NCBI GenBank assembly: GCA_015487815.1
Contig: WFPA01000236.1
Location: 1-43,053 of the forward strand
Direction: 5' to 3'
Length of the DNA: 43,053 bases
Origin: Albidovulum sp.
GTDB taxonomy: Bacteria > Pseudomonadota > Alphaproteobacteria > Rhodobacterales > Rhodobacteraceae
This document shows positions 1 through 6,752 of the stretch, piece by piece (position 1 is the first letter of the stretch; each line of letters opens with the position of its first letter). The notes beneath the pieces are model-generated. The model searched no databases, was not told where the DNA came from, and worked only from the letters and a program-made list of their open reading frames with translations. Both the position numbers and the translations under genes were made by a program.

Positions 1-1369
1 CTGCCTGGTCCCCGAGATTGCCGGCATAGAAACGGAATTCGTCCGCCGTCTTGCGCAACTGGTCCACGGCCTGACCGGCAAACGCCGCATCGAGCCCGAT
101 ATCCAACGCCAACCCGTCCATGCCGGGCACCTTGAAGAGCCCGCTGGAGATTACCTTGAGGAACCGCGCCCACTTGTCCTGCATGGCGGTCAGCGCTTTG
201 AGCCAGGTGGCCTTGAGGCGATTGCCGACCGCGCGCATGCGCAGCACGATGCTCCAGGCGCCATCGCCAATGCGGGTCCAGACCTCGGCGGCCACGTCCT
301 TGAGAAGCCCGAGTGCGGCGCCGAACCCGCCCGCTTCCTTCACGAGGTGCCCGAACCAGTAGATAAGTTCGCCCGCCCCGACGATCAGGGCGCCGATCCC
401 GGTGCGGACGATAGCGGCGCGCAGGACATTCATGGAGAGCGCCAGCTTGCCCACGCCCAGCGCCGCCGCGGTGAGCGAAGCGACAACGCGGACGCCGAGA
501 ACCCCGGCGAAGGTCGCGGCGATGGCGGTGATCTCGCCGATATGGGCGAACAGGCCCTTGATCGCACGCCCGAGCGGCCCGGTGGTCTTGGTCACCGTGG
601 CAAAGGCATCGGCCATGGCCTCGAGCGCCGGGGCGGCCGCCACGGCCAGCTGGTTGGCGATGCCGCGCCAGAGTAGCCCCATGCGTGAGAGCGCATCGTT
701 GGTGCGCTGGATCTGCGCCGCGTCCTGCTCGGACACCGCCACGCCGAAGTCGCGTACGTCCTGCGTTGCCTGCCGCAAGGCAGCGCTGTCGATCCGCGAG
801 AAGATCAGCCCGGCACGCGCCCCGAAGATCTGCGAAGCAACCGCCGCACGTTGAGCCGCCGGGATGTATTGCTGGATGGCGTCCTGAATGGCTGTCAGCT
901 TCTGATCCATCGGCAGTTTCGCGAGATCGGTGGCCGAAAGGTGCAACTGCTCGAGCGCCTTCACCGCCGGCCCCGTCCCTTGCGCCGCCTGGGACAGGCT
1001 CTTGGTCATCATGATCGTCGCCTGCTCGACCTCACCCTGCGAGACGCCGGCCAGATCGGCGGCGCGCGCCAGCACCTGCAGGCTTGCGGTCGTGGTGCCG
1101 AGGGAGGCTGCCAGCTTGGCCTGTTCGTCGATCACCTGCAGACCGGAGCGCACCATGGCGATGCCGGCCGAGACGGCCGCCGCCGCCATGATCCCGGCGG
1201 CGATCTTCGCGCGCCGCGCGAATTTCGCCAGCCTCGCATTGGCAATCTCCATCTCGCGTGAGGCCTTGCCGAAGCCGCGTTTGCCAGCCTCACCGATGCC
1301 CTCGAGCTCCGCCCGCACCTGCTTGCCGCCCACCGCGGCAAGGCGGACACTGACCTTTTTTTCAGCCAT
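1..1369 (-). CDS. Tape measure protein, N-terminal part (runs off window)
   Basis: An open reading frame of about 456 codons starts at the ATG at 1367-1369 and stays open to the window edge, so the C-terminal part is missing. The N-terminus (MAEKKVSVRLAAVGGKQVRA) is followed by long alanine-rich helical stretches and hydrophobic segments around the middle, as expected of siphophage tape-measure proteins that set tail length and help DNA pass the membrane. Its start overlaps the stop of the frameshifted chaperone extension (1362), the arrangement G-T-H has in lambda. It is the last gene seen of the late operon. The call rests on composition and position, not on a recognised motif. Confidence 0.8.
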   Translation of the reverse strand, partial: MAEKKVSVRLAAVGGKQVRAELEGIGEAGKRGFGKASREMEIANARLAKFARRAKIAAGIMAAAAVSAGIAMVRSGLQVIDEQAKLAASLGTTTASLQVLARAADLAGVSQGEVEQATIMMTKSLSQAAQGTGPAVKALEQLHLSATDLAKLPMDQKLTAIQDAIQQYIPAAQRAAVASQIFGARAGLIFSRIDSAALRQATQDVRDFGVAVSEQDAAQIQRTNDALSRMGLLWRGIANQLAVAAAPALEAMADAFATVTKTTGPLGRAIKGLFAHIGEITAIAATFAGVLGVRVVASLTAAALGVGKLALSMNVLRAAIVRTGIGALIVGAGELIYWFGHLVKEAGGFGAALGLLKDVAAEVWTRIGDGAWSIVLRMRAVGNRLKATWLKALTAMQDKWARFLKVISSGLFKVPGMDGLALDIGLDAAFAGQAVDQLRKTADEFRFYAGNLGDQA

Positions 1370-1685
1370 GTTCCTGTTCCAATCGTTCGTTCAGCTTCGA
1401 GACCATCACCGCCTCGATCACGGGCAACATTTCTGCGACCGGTGCAGGATCGACGCCCAGCGCCCAGGCCATTGCCAGCGCCGCGCCCATGTCCCAGCCG
1501 ATGATCCCGCCGGAGGGGGCAACGCGCAGCTGCCCGCCGAGGCGACCAACCATGTCCCAGACCTGCATGCCCTCGATTGTCTGTGGCGCGTTCAGCCTTT
1601 GCGGGCAGTCCGGGCAGATGCCCTGGCAGGCCGCACAGTATCCCTCGCCCCCGCCGAAGACCCAGTCGGCAAGGGCGCGGAGGCG
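1362..1685 (-). CDS. Tail-assembly chaperone extension (GT-like, made by -1 frameshift)
   Basis: This frame has no stop from the slippery site at 1685-1691 down to the TGA at 1362 and lies exactly in the -1 frame relative to the upstream chaperone gene. It adds about 107 residues, giving a fusion of about 222 residues. The first part has a Cys cluster C-x2-C-x3-C-x2-C (YCAACQGICPDC), a likely zinc knuckle; the rest reads MQVWDMVGRLGG...VSKLNERLEQEHG. In lambda, gpGT binds the tape measure through the T part while G polymerises along it. The stop overlaps the tape-measure start, so translation is probably coupled. It could also be read as a 68-residue free ORF from 1568, but continuity with the slip site favours the fusion. 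Confidence 0.75.
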   Translation of the reverse strand, partial: RLRALADWVFGGGEGYCAACQGICPDCPQRLNAPQTIEGMQVWDMVGRLGGQLRVAPSGGIIGWDMGAALAMAWALGVDPAPVAEMLPVIEAVMVSKLNERLEQEHG

Positions 1686-2029
1686 TTTTTTTCCTGTTCC
1701 AGCAGCAGGCCTTTCGCCACATAGCCGGTCTGGAAGGCCTCGAAGAGCGGCCAGAGGTCGAGGAGGGCCTCGATGGCCTCGGGGCTGACGGGGATGGGAT
1801 TGCCGTCCGCGTTGCCAACACCCTCCCAGTCCAGGATTGCCAACCGGGCAACCGCCCTGGCGAAGGCCAGCGCGCTTTCCTCGTCCGAGGCATTCTCGGG
1901 CAGATCCTGCACGGCCGGGTCATTGCGGGCCGCCACCATCAGGGCCGTGGTCAGGGGGTGCAGTTTCACCCGCACCCCATGGCCGAGATCCAGCCACGCG
2001 GGTTCATTGGAAAGATCGAGTTTCAGCAT
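1592..2029 (-). CDS. Tail-assembly chaperone (G-like)
   Basis: The gene encodes 145 residues starting MLKLDLSNEPAWLDLGHGVR at the ATG at 2027-2029, three bases after the tail-tube stop. It sits between tail tube and tape measure, the fixed place of the G/GT chaperones in siphophages. The zero frame ends in a low-complexity Ala/Arg/Ser tail after the slippery site, typical of a frame that serves mainly the short product. I see no catalytic motif. The role, holding tape measure unfolded for tail assembly, is inferred from position and the frameshift signal. Confidence 0.75.
   Translation of the reverse strand: MLKLDLSNEPAWLDLGHGVRVKLHPLTTALMVAARNDPAVQDLPENASDEESALAFARAVARLAILDWEGVGNADGNPIPVSPEAIEALLDLWPLFEAFQTGYVAKGLLLEQEKNASAPLPTGSSAGARDTVRPARASARTARKG
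1685..1691 (-). promoter_or_regulatory. Programmed -1 ribosomal frameshift site A AAA AAC
   Basis: The minus strand reads GAA AAA AAC GCC in the chaperone frame, which places the canonical heptamer A AAA AAC in the correct X XXY YYZ phase. The -1 frame is open from here to 1362. A downstream GC-rich stretch could fold as a stimulatory hairpin, for example GCCGA pairing with TCGGC about 15-35 bases on. An upstream Shine-Dalgarno-like stimulator is not obvious. Confidence 0.8.
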
Positions 2030-2031
2030 GG

Positions 2032-2970
2032 TCAATAACTGCTCACCTGGTTCTTGAGAACGACCGTGCACATCTGCCCGGCCACGGAATCGTATGCCGC
2101 CTGCCAGTCGAAGCTCGTCTGGATGCCTTGCGGGCCCTGGATTTCCACCCGGGGGCGCGGCAGGTAGACGGCATGGGCGGTGATGGTCAGGCTGACATTG
2201 GCGGAGATGGTCCACGAGAACTCGAGGCTGGCGGCCGTCCCGTTCAGTGCCTGGTCCATGAGGGTATTGTCCGCGAACCGCACATCGATCTTGCCGGTCA
2301 GCGCGGCAATCGAGGGGTCGGCACCATCGATGCGCCCGTCCGCGCGAATGGTCTCGATCCGCTCGACATTGTTCGCATAAGTCAGGTCCGCCGAGACGAT
2401 ATTGCCAAGTGCGGTTCCGTTCCGCTTGATCGCCCCGTTGAAGTGGCCGAAGCGTTGGAAAGCGTAGGCCGTGGGGGTGCCAGCCGCCGTGGCCGTGGCA
2501 ACATTCTCGCCCTGGGCCACCAGCTTCACGTCCGCCGTCAGCAACCCCGAGCGCTGCATGGCGATGCTCAGCTGATCGAGCACGCAGCCCGTGTACATGG
2601 CGAACCGGGGTATTTCCGGCATCGCCACCTCGATCGCCATGCTGGGCAGGCTCCAGGACCCGGACTTGAAGGTGTGGGTCTTGTTGGTGGTGCCCGTGGT
2701 GGTCGGCGCCCCGAAGGCCGCCTTCAGCCAGAAGCCGAACGCCTCGGCATCGAGCGGCACGGTGATGTCGCCATCCGCTGTCACAGCGTCCTTCAATGGC
2801 GCCAGCGGGTCGCGGCCGTAGCCGAGAAGCTCGGACGCGAGCAGCGGCTGCTCGGCCCCAAGTGAAGCGCTGGCGAAGGGCATCTGCATGAAGCCGGAGG
2901 CTGGTGCGGTGCCATAGGTCGTCTCGAACGCGGCCGCGAGCTGCGACCGCGCCCCCTGTGCGCGTGCCAT
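2032..2970 (-). CDS. Phage tail tube (major tail) protein
   Basis: The gene encodes 312 residues starting MARAQGARSQLAAAFETTYG, preceded by a good ribosome binding site (AAGGAG, 7 bases before the ATG). The opening 'ARSQLAAAFETTYGT' and the later beta-rich, Gly/Thr-rich stretches resemble alphaproteobacterial siphophage tail-tube proteins. It lies between the tail terminator and the chaperones, the expected place. The family call is from recall of similar proteins; the positional support is strong. Confidence 0.8.
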   Translation of the reverse strand: MARAQGARSQLAAAFETTYGTAPASGFMQMPFASASLGAEQPLLASELLGYGRDPLAPLKDAVTADGDITVPLDAEAFGFWLKAAFGAPTTTGTTNKTHTFKSGSWSLPSMAIEVAMPEIPRFAMYTGCVLDQLSIAMQRSGLLTADVKLVAQGENVATATAAGTPTAYAFQRFGHFNGAIKRNGTALGNIVSADLTYANNVERIETIRADGRIDGADPSIAALTGKIDVRFADNTLMDQALNGTAASLEFSWTISANVSLTITAHAVYLPRPRVEIQGPQGIQTSFDWQAAYDSVAGQMCTVVLKNQVSSY

Positions 2971-3106
2971 GGTGTTCTCCTTGAATTGGGATCAGGCCAA
3001 GGGATCGGCCGTGGTGTAGTGAAGGATGACGGGTAGTGAGGCGGATCAGACGACAGTCCAGTGGACTGTCGTCCCGCCGAACGCGGCCTTCAGGCTGGCC
3101 GCAATG
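2971..3106 (-). other. Recombination scar: vestigial second copy of the tail-terminator 3' end
   Basis: The minus strand just after the tail-terminator stop again encodes ASLKAA, as in the last part of that gene. Further on it encodes PVILHYTTADPLA and a stop, matching the gene's own ending PVVLHYSIADPLR. So parts of a diverged terminator C-terminus persist in 136 bases without an intact gene. Between them lies a palindrome (3049-3060 GACGACAGTCCA and 3062-3073 TGGACTGTCGTC, one base apart). This looks like a mosaic-recombination seam. Confidence 0.7.
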
Positions 3107-3526
3107 TCACCTCAGCGGGTCAGCAATTGAATAGTGCAAGACGACCGGAATAACCGCCGCCTTGAGGCTGGCCGCCCCCTCGATCGGCAGATCGACCGGG
3201 CGCGGCGCTTCCGCCTCGACCCAGTCGCAAAGGCCTCCCAGCGTTCGGTCGGCGGCAAGCGCCGCGCCGATACTGGCGCAGAGCGTGTCAAAGGCACCAT
3301 CACGGTCGCCGCCCTGCACGACCGCCTCGATCTCCGCCCGGTGCTGGTAGTGGTAGGCGAGCGGCGACAGCGTCACCTCCGGCTCTCCCGGCTCGCCGTC
3401 GCTTAGGATCAGGAGGCCCTCCGCCGGAACGCGCTCCGGCAGAACCTCGCCGCGGAGGGCGGTGGCGGGCAGCGCCGAAAGCCGCGCATGCAGCGCGGCG
3501 AGGATGGTTTCGCGAGGCGTGGGCAT
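3107..3526 (-). CDS. Tail terminator-like protein
   Basis: The gene encodes 139 residues: MPTPRETILAALHARLSALP...SIADPLR. Proteins of this size and N-terminus next to the tail-tube gene in rhodobacterial prophages are tail-terminator/minor tail proteins (sometimes misnamed acyl-CoA transferase). They cap the tail tube at its head-proximal end. In an unperturbed module it would follow DUF6441 directly; here the four-gene cargo is inserted between them and ends 69 bases upstream. Confidence 0.65.
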   Translation of the reverse strand: MPTPRETILAALHARLSALPATALRGEVLPERVPAEGLLILSDGEPGEPEVTLSPLAYHYQHRAEIEAVVQGGDRDGAFDTLCASIGAALAADRTLGGLCDWVEAEAPRPVDLPIEGAASLKAAVIPVVLHYSIADPLR

Positions 3527-3595
3527 TGGGAATTCCGGAGGTTGAGGGGCGGCTTGCCCCCAACAACACGCTTAGCCAGGCGCAGACACCATGCG

Positions 3596-4273
3596 TTACT
3601 GCATGAACTCAAGTGATAGTTGTCGAGCGGTTTGTTCTGACTGATAGCGCCAGATACTCGCATCGAATTCACGTCGAGAGATGGATAATAAGTCTGCCGC
3701 AAAGCTAAACACTTCGCGGAGATAATCGTAGTTGTCGTCTTCCAAGCCCGCGAGTTCGGCAAAGCCCCGGATGTGGCGATCTACAGCGATGCAATCCACC
3801 CCCACCAGGCAGGCCATGTAGTCAACGGTTTTTGGGCCGACACCTCTCACTCGCCGGATATCCATCCGAAAGCGCTTGTCGCGTAGCGCTCTGCTCAGCT
3901 CGGATGTACTGTCAATTTCCGCCTCGACCATGAAGCCGACCAGGTCGTCAAAGCGTGACACCTTCTCCCGATGCTCCCATTGCAGGAACTTTGGGCTTCC
4001 TTCTTGCTCGATCACCGGGACCAAGTTGCTCATGGTCGTGGCATGCGGGAAGGTTCTAAGAATGGTGGCAATGCGGGGCTTCACAACTTTCGCGTAGTTC
4101 AGCCCGGCTTGTAGGACTGAGTCGGCAAGTACCGCGCCCATGTGCTGATAGACCGGCCGGCAAGAGACGCGCTGTCCCAGAACACCGGTTCGAACAGCAT
4201 GGTCGGCAACGCGCCGGGCGGCTTGCAGAGCGTTTGAACTGTTCAGGTTTTCCGCCACTTCTATTCTTTCCAT
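3596..4273 (-). CDS. HhH-GPD DNA glycosylase/lyase-like protein (OGG/Nth type)
   Basis: The protein has 225 residues. A helix-hairpin-helix (GVGPKTVDYM, residues 144-153) is followed by VDRHI (residues 164-168). By alignment with OGG1 (K249/D268) and Nth (K120/D138), K148 is the lyase lysine and D165 the catalytic aspartate, so both key residues are present. I see no C-terminal 4Fe-4S cysteine cluster. The start is the ATG directly after the TAG of the QueC-like gene, with no spacer, so the two are translationally coupled. OGG-like proteins are ancillary parts of type IV CBASS together with QueC-like ones. Here the target could be modified guanine in invading DNA or a nucleotide-processing intermediate; that is inference. 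Confidence 0.75.
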   Translation of the reverse strand: MERIEVAENLNSSNALQAARRVADHAVRTGVLGQRVSCRPVYQHMGAVLADSVLQAGLNYAKVVKPRIATILRTFPHATTMSNLVPVIEQEGSPKFLQWEHREKVSRFDDLVGFMVEAEIDSTSELSRALRDKRFRMDIRRVRGVGPKTVDYMACLVGVDCIAVDRHIRGFAELAGLEDDNYDYLREVFSFAADLLSISRREFDASIWRYQSEQTARQLSLEFMQ

Positions 4274-4894
4274 CTACGCAATGCCAGCTTCCACCAAGGC
4301 ATTCAGCCTCTCTACGCAGTTGGGGCAGGCTCCGCAAGGAAAGGAACTTGACGCCTGACAAGAGAAGGTCCGGCCGATAGGGACCCCAAGGTCCAGCGCT
4401 TGTCGGACGACGTCGACCTTGGCTTTCTCGCGGAACGGCGCATGGAAGCGTACGGCTCCGACACCACGTGAGAGCTCTTCGAGGCCGTTCATGAACTCGG
4501 TGCTGCAGTCTATTTCCTTGGCATGGTTGCTGTTGATGAAGCCCGAATACACGTCGAGGATCCGAAGCGTCTGGGCGCGAGCTGCGGCCACAGCGAAGAA
4601 CAGCATCGTCCGGTACGGGAGGTACAGGTCATCATCTGAGACGGCTTCTTTCCAAAGGTCCGCTTCCACGATCATCCGTGATGGCGAGCCCTTGAAGACG
4701 TCCGAGATATTCAGCCGTTCTGGCGGCATCGCCTCCTGCGGGAGGACTTCCTGCACTTTCGCCCATTCTGTCTCAACACAGTGCTGGCCGTAATCGAAGA
4801 ATATTGGATGAACTTCTGTCCCTTTGTTGACCAGAAGATAGCAGACCGTTGTCGAATCGAGTCCGCCAGAGACCATGACGACAGCCTTCTTCAT
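4274..4894 (-). CDS. QueC-like (7-cyano-7-deazaguanine synthase family) enzyme
   Basis: The protein has 206 residues. The PP-loop SGGLDST (residues 9-15) activates a carboxylate by adenylation. The C-terminus has four cysteines in QueC spacing (C179, C187, C190, C193: TFSC...PCGACPNC), the zinc site. The middle YLPYRTMLFF matches the QueC substrate region, but the stretch GFINSNHAKEIDCSTEF is diverged. Housekeeping QueC turns 7-carboxy-7-deazaguanine into preQ0. There are no queC partners (queD, queE, queF) here, and its neighbours are a glycosylase, a kinase/deoxyribosyltransferase and a Gly-start small protein. A defence role like QatC or type IV CBASS Cap9, which use the chemistry on a protein N-terminus, is therefore more likely. 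It overlaps the gene before it by ATGA. Confidence 0.85.
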   Translation of the reverse strand: MKKAVVMVSGGLDSTTVCYLLVNKGTEVHPIFFDYGQHCVETEWAKVQEVLPQEAMPPERLNISDVFKGSPSRMIVEADLWKEAVSDDDLYLPYRTMLFFAVAAARAQTLRILDVYSGFINSNHAKEIDCSTEFMNGLEELSRGVGAVRFHAPFREKAKVDVVRQALDLGVPIGRTFSCQASSSFPCGACPNCVERLNALVEAGIA

Positions 4895-6222
4895 GAACGC
4901 GTCGCCCTTAGTCTCGAAATAACTTCGAAGAGGCCGTTTAGGCAGCTATCGAGCTTGTCCGAATAGACCGCGCTACCCGCCATCACCATCGTGTTGGTAT
5001 TCTCTTTGAGCGGATCGAAGGTGATCACGGGCTTCTTCAGGGCAAGAGCCAGGCCAATTTCAACAAGTGTGCCTGGATCGCGCTCCAGCGGCAGTGCGAA
5101 AACAAGATCACACTCCTCGAGAAGGCCCAAATCACCCAGATATGCGGCTCGCATTTCATGCATCGAGCTTTGCGGTGTTAGCTCTCCGTTCTCTTGTACC
5201 GGGCGGCGAACCCGAAAATTATGATAGGTGAGCGCCCGAAGTGCTTCTTCGAGGTGCGTGCGGTCGACGTAGGAAAAATCGGGAGCGGCGAAGTAGATCT
5301 GGAAGTCCGGCCGTGCATGCCAAGGCAGAAATGTTCCGCCCAAGCCGCGCATTTGCTCGACGGAGAGCGCAAGGCTGCGCTGGACATCTCTTTTGAAGTC
5401 GTCCGGGTAGGTCGTCTGGGAGTAGCACGTTGCAGCGCGCGCTGCCCTCCATCCGGCATCAAAGACGGCGCCATCCAGCATGGACACGAAAACCGCTGAA
5501 TACACGTCACCGACACCGACCGAGTTGACGGTTTCGCCGAGGAGCGCCGGAATCTCGTCGACCCTGTCACAGCGAAGATCGAACACACGGCTGCCGCCGC
5601 GGTTTTCCTTCAGAAGGATAGCTTGCGGCGACAGATCGCGCAGATCAGCCAGCAGGCTGGACATATCCTCCGACGCTTTCTCCAAGAACATTGGAGACGA
5701 TGTAGAAGTCACTACGGCGGCAATGTTTCCTTTGAACGATGAGAGCAATTGAAGGTTCGGGAGATCATAGGCGATATCGAAGCTTGCCTGAACATCCTCG
5801 GCAAGTAGGGATCTCAGAACCGTGAGATCGTACTTTCCAGGGAATATCAGACAGGTTTTGAAGGTCTTTAGTGCGTTAACTTCACCGCGGTATTCGACAG
5901 ATTTTTCGTCCCTCAGAATGTCCTGATACGCTTGATCGGCGAGTTCGGTCGGATCACCAATCGCCATGACGTTGGGTGCGCCCTTGACCTCTGCCAGCCA
6001 GATGAATTCGCTGCATCCCAAGCGTTCGAGGTAAGCTCGCGCTTGATCGACCAGATAGCCGGGGCATACAGCGGCCACGGAAAAGTTCGCGTCTATTGCC
6101 CACAGCCCGCGGGCCGCGTGAACGATGCCGCCGAGCCGTAGTTTACTTTCAGCACCTGCCTTCGGCAGAGTGAAATCTACGTAGACCTCGCCGACCAGAA
6201 GAAGGTCTTGTCTAGGGTTCAT
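4891..6222 (-). CDS. PfkB-family sugar/nucleoside kinase fused to nucleoside 2-deoxyribosyltransferase
   Basis: The protein has 443 residues and two domains. Residues 1 to about 295 are a PfkB/ribokinase fold, starting QDLLLVGEVYVDF with the catalytic-loop signature GVGDVYSAVF near residue 238 (Asp is the expected base). Residues about 305-440 are an NDT/MTH538-type deoxyribosyltransferase: FQIYFAAPDF at its start and DPGTLVEIGLAL near residue 382, whose Glu matches the nucleophile. Together they would swap a base on a (deoxy)nucleoside and phosphorylate it. Gene ends overlap by ATGA on both sides, so it is a core part of the four-gene unit. The codons are poorer in GC than the phage genes around it. 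Confidence 0.8.
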   Translation of the reverse strand: MNPRQDLLLVGEVYVDFTLPKAGAESKLRLGGIVHAARGLWAIDANFSVAAVCPGYLVDQARAYLERLGCSEFIWLAEVKGAPNVMAIGDPTELADQAYQDILRDEKSVEYRGEVNALKTFKTCLIFPGKYDLTVLRSLLAEDVQASFDIAYDLPNLQLLSSFKGNIAAVVTSTSSPMFLEKASEDMSSLLADLRDLSPQAILLKENRGGSRVFDLRCDRVDEIPALLGETVNSVGVGDVYSAVFVSMLDGAVFDAGWRAARAATCYSQTTYPDDFKRDVQRSLALSVEQMRGLGGTFLPWHARPDFQIYFAAPDFSYVDRTHLEEALRALTYHNFRVRRPVQENGELTPQSSMHEMRAAYLGDLGLLEECDLVFALPLERDPGTLVEIGLALALKKPVITFDPLKENTNTMVMAGSAVYSDKLDSCLNGLFEVISRLRATRS

Positions 6223-6602
6223 GGTGTCCGCGGCGCGAAGTCCACGTTTACCGATGCAACTCGAGCCGATGCTGAGGAGTTGACGCGCCCCTCATATTTG
6301 AAGCCCGCAGCCATGCAGTCCGCGAGATAGTTGAATCTAGTTGGCAGCGCCCCCACGGTTTGGCCGCTGGAGTCGACGGCGAACAACCGACCGCGCTGCT
6401 CGATAGTTAGCGCAGTGTTGACCGGCGGAACGCCGCCGCTTGCGGTGAAGTAGTCACACTGCTCGACCTCTTCGAGGGCACACGAGAATGCCCGGGCGCA
6501 GCGATCTTCCCCACTTGCGCCGCCACCCCCGGCTCCCTCACCACCCTCTTTCGGGCGCGAGCCAGGGTAGTCCGAGAAGCTTCCAGAGCCAGTGCTACCC
6601 AT
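6219..6602 (-). CDS. Small glycine-start protein, probable conjugation or modification substrate
   Basis: The protein has 127 residues. A TTG 12 bases upstream would add four residues (MRNG). The ATG at 6600-6602 is chosen because GAGG (6609-6612) lies six bases before it, a near-ideal ribosome binding site that the TTG lacks. With this start the protein begins M-GSTGSGSFSDYPGSRP; Met aminopeptidase should remove Met and expose Gly. A Gly-rich linker (GEGAGGGGASGE) leads to a compact domain (residues about 35-127) with no family I recognise. QatB and type IV CBASS CD-NTases also begin with Gly/Ser-rich N-termini that are reported as targets of QueC-like enzymes. It is the first gene of the operon, as expected for an abundant substrate. 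Confidence 0.7.
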   Translation of the reverse strand: MGSTGSGSFSDYPGSRPKEGGEGAGGGGASGEDRCARAFSCALEEVEQCDYFTASGGVPPVNTALTIEQRGRLFAVDSSGQTVGALPTRFNYLADCMAAGFKYEGRVNSSASARVASVNVDFAPRTP

Positions 6603-6636
6603 ACCATTCCTCAAATCAGCATTTTGTGTTCCTGCG

Positions 6637-6665
6637 ATGATCTTTCAGTTGATCTGGTGTTTCAA
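6637..6665 (-). promoter_or_regulatory. Candidate sigma70-type promoter of the four-gene cargo operon
   Basis: The minus strand carries TTGAAA (6660-6665), 17 bases, then GATCAT (6637-6642), 5/6 and 4/6 matches to the -35 and -10 consensus. It sits about 35 bases upstream of the Gly-start gene, in the AT-rich 150-base gap that separates it from the DUF6441 gene. An own promoter would let the cargo be expressed in the lysogen while the late operon is silent. It is a motif match only. Confidence 0.4.
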
Positions 6666-6752
6666 GCCAAAATATCGATTTCGACGAGCATGGGAAAACG
6701 GCACGAGGGTTAGCGAACGCAACGAGCAAGGGTTTCGTCCGTTGTCGCGGTT

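Noticed and set aside
3541-3590. A terminator after the cargo operon (GGGGC/GCCCC hairpin)
   Set aside because: The stem is only five bases and there is no T-run; readthrough into the tail terminator gene seems likely.
3596-6602. A Qat (qatABCD) system
   Set aside because: Only the QueC-like part (as in QatC) is shared. There is no QatA ATPase and no TatD-like QatD, and the small protein is much shorter than QatB.
3596-6602. A type IV CBASS operon
   Set aside because: QueC-like and OGG-like genes fit, but there is no CD-NTase, no TGT-like gene and no effector in the window; PfkB-NDT is not a standard part.
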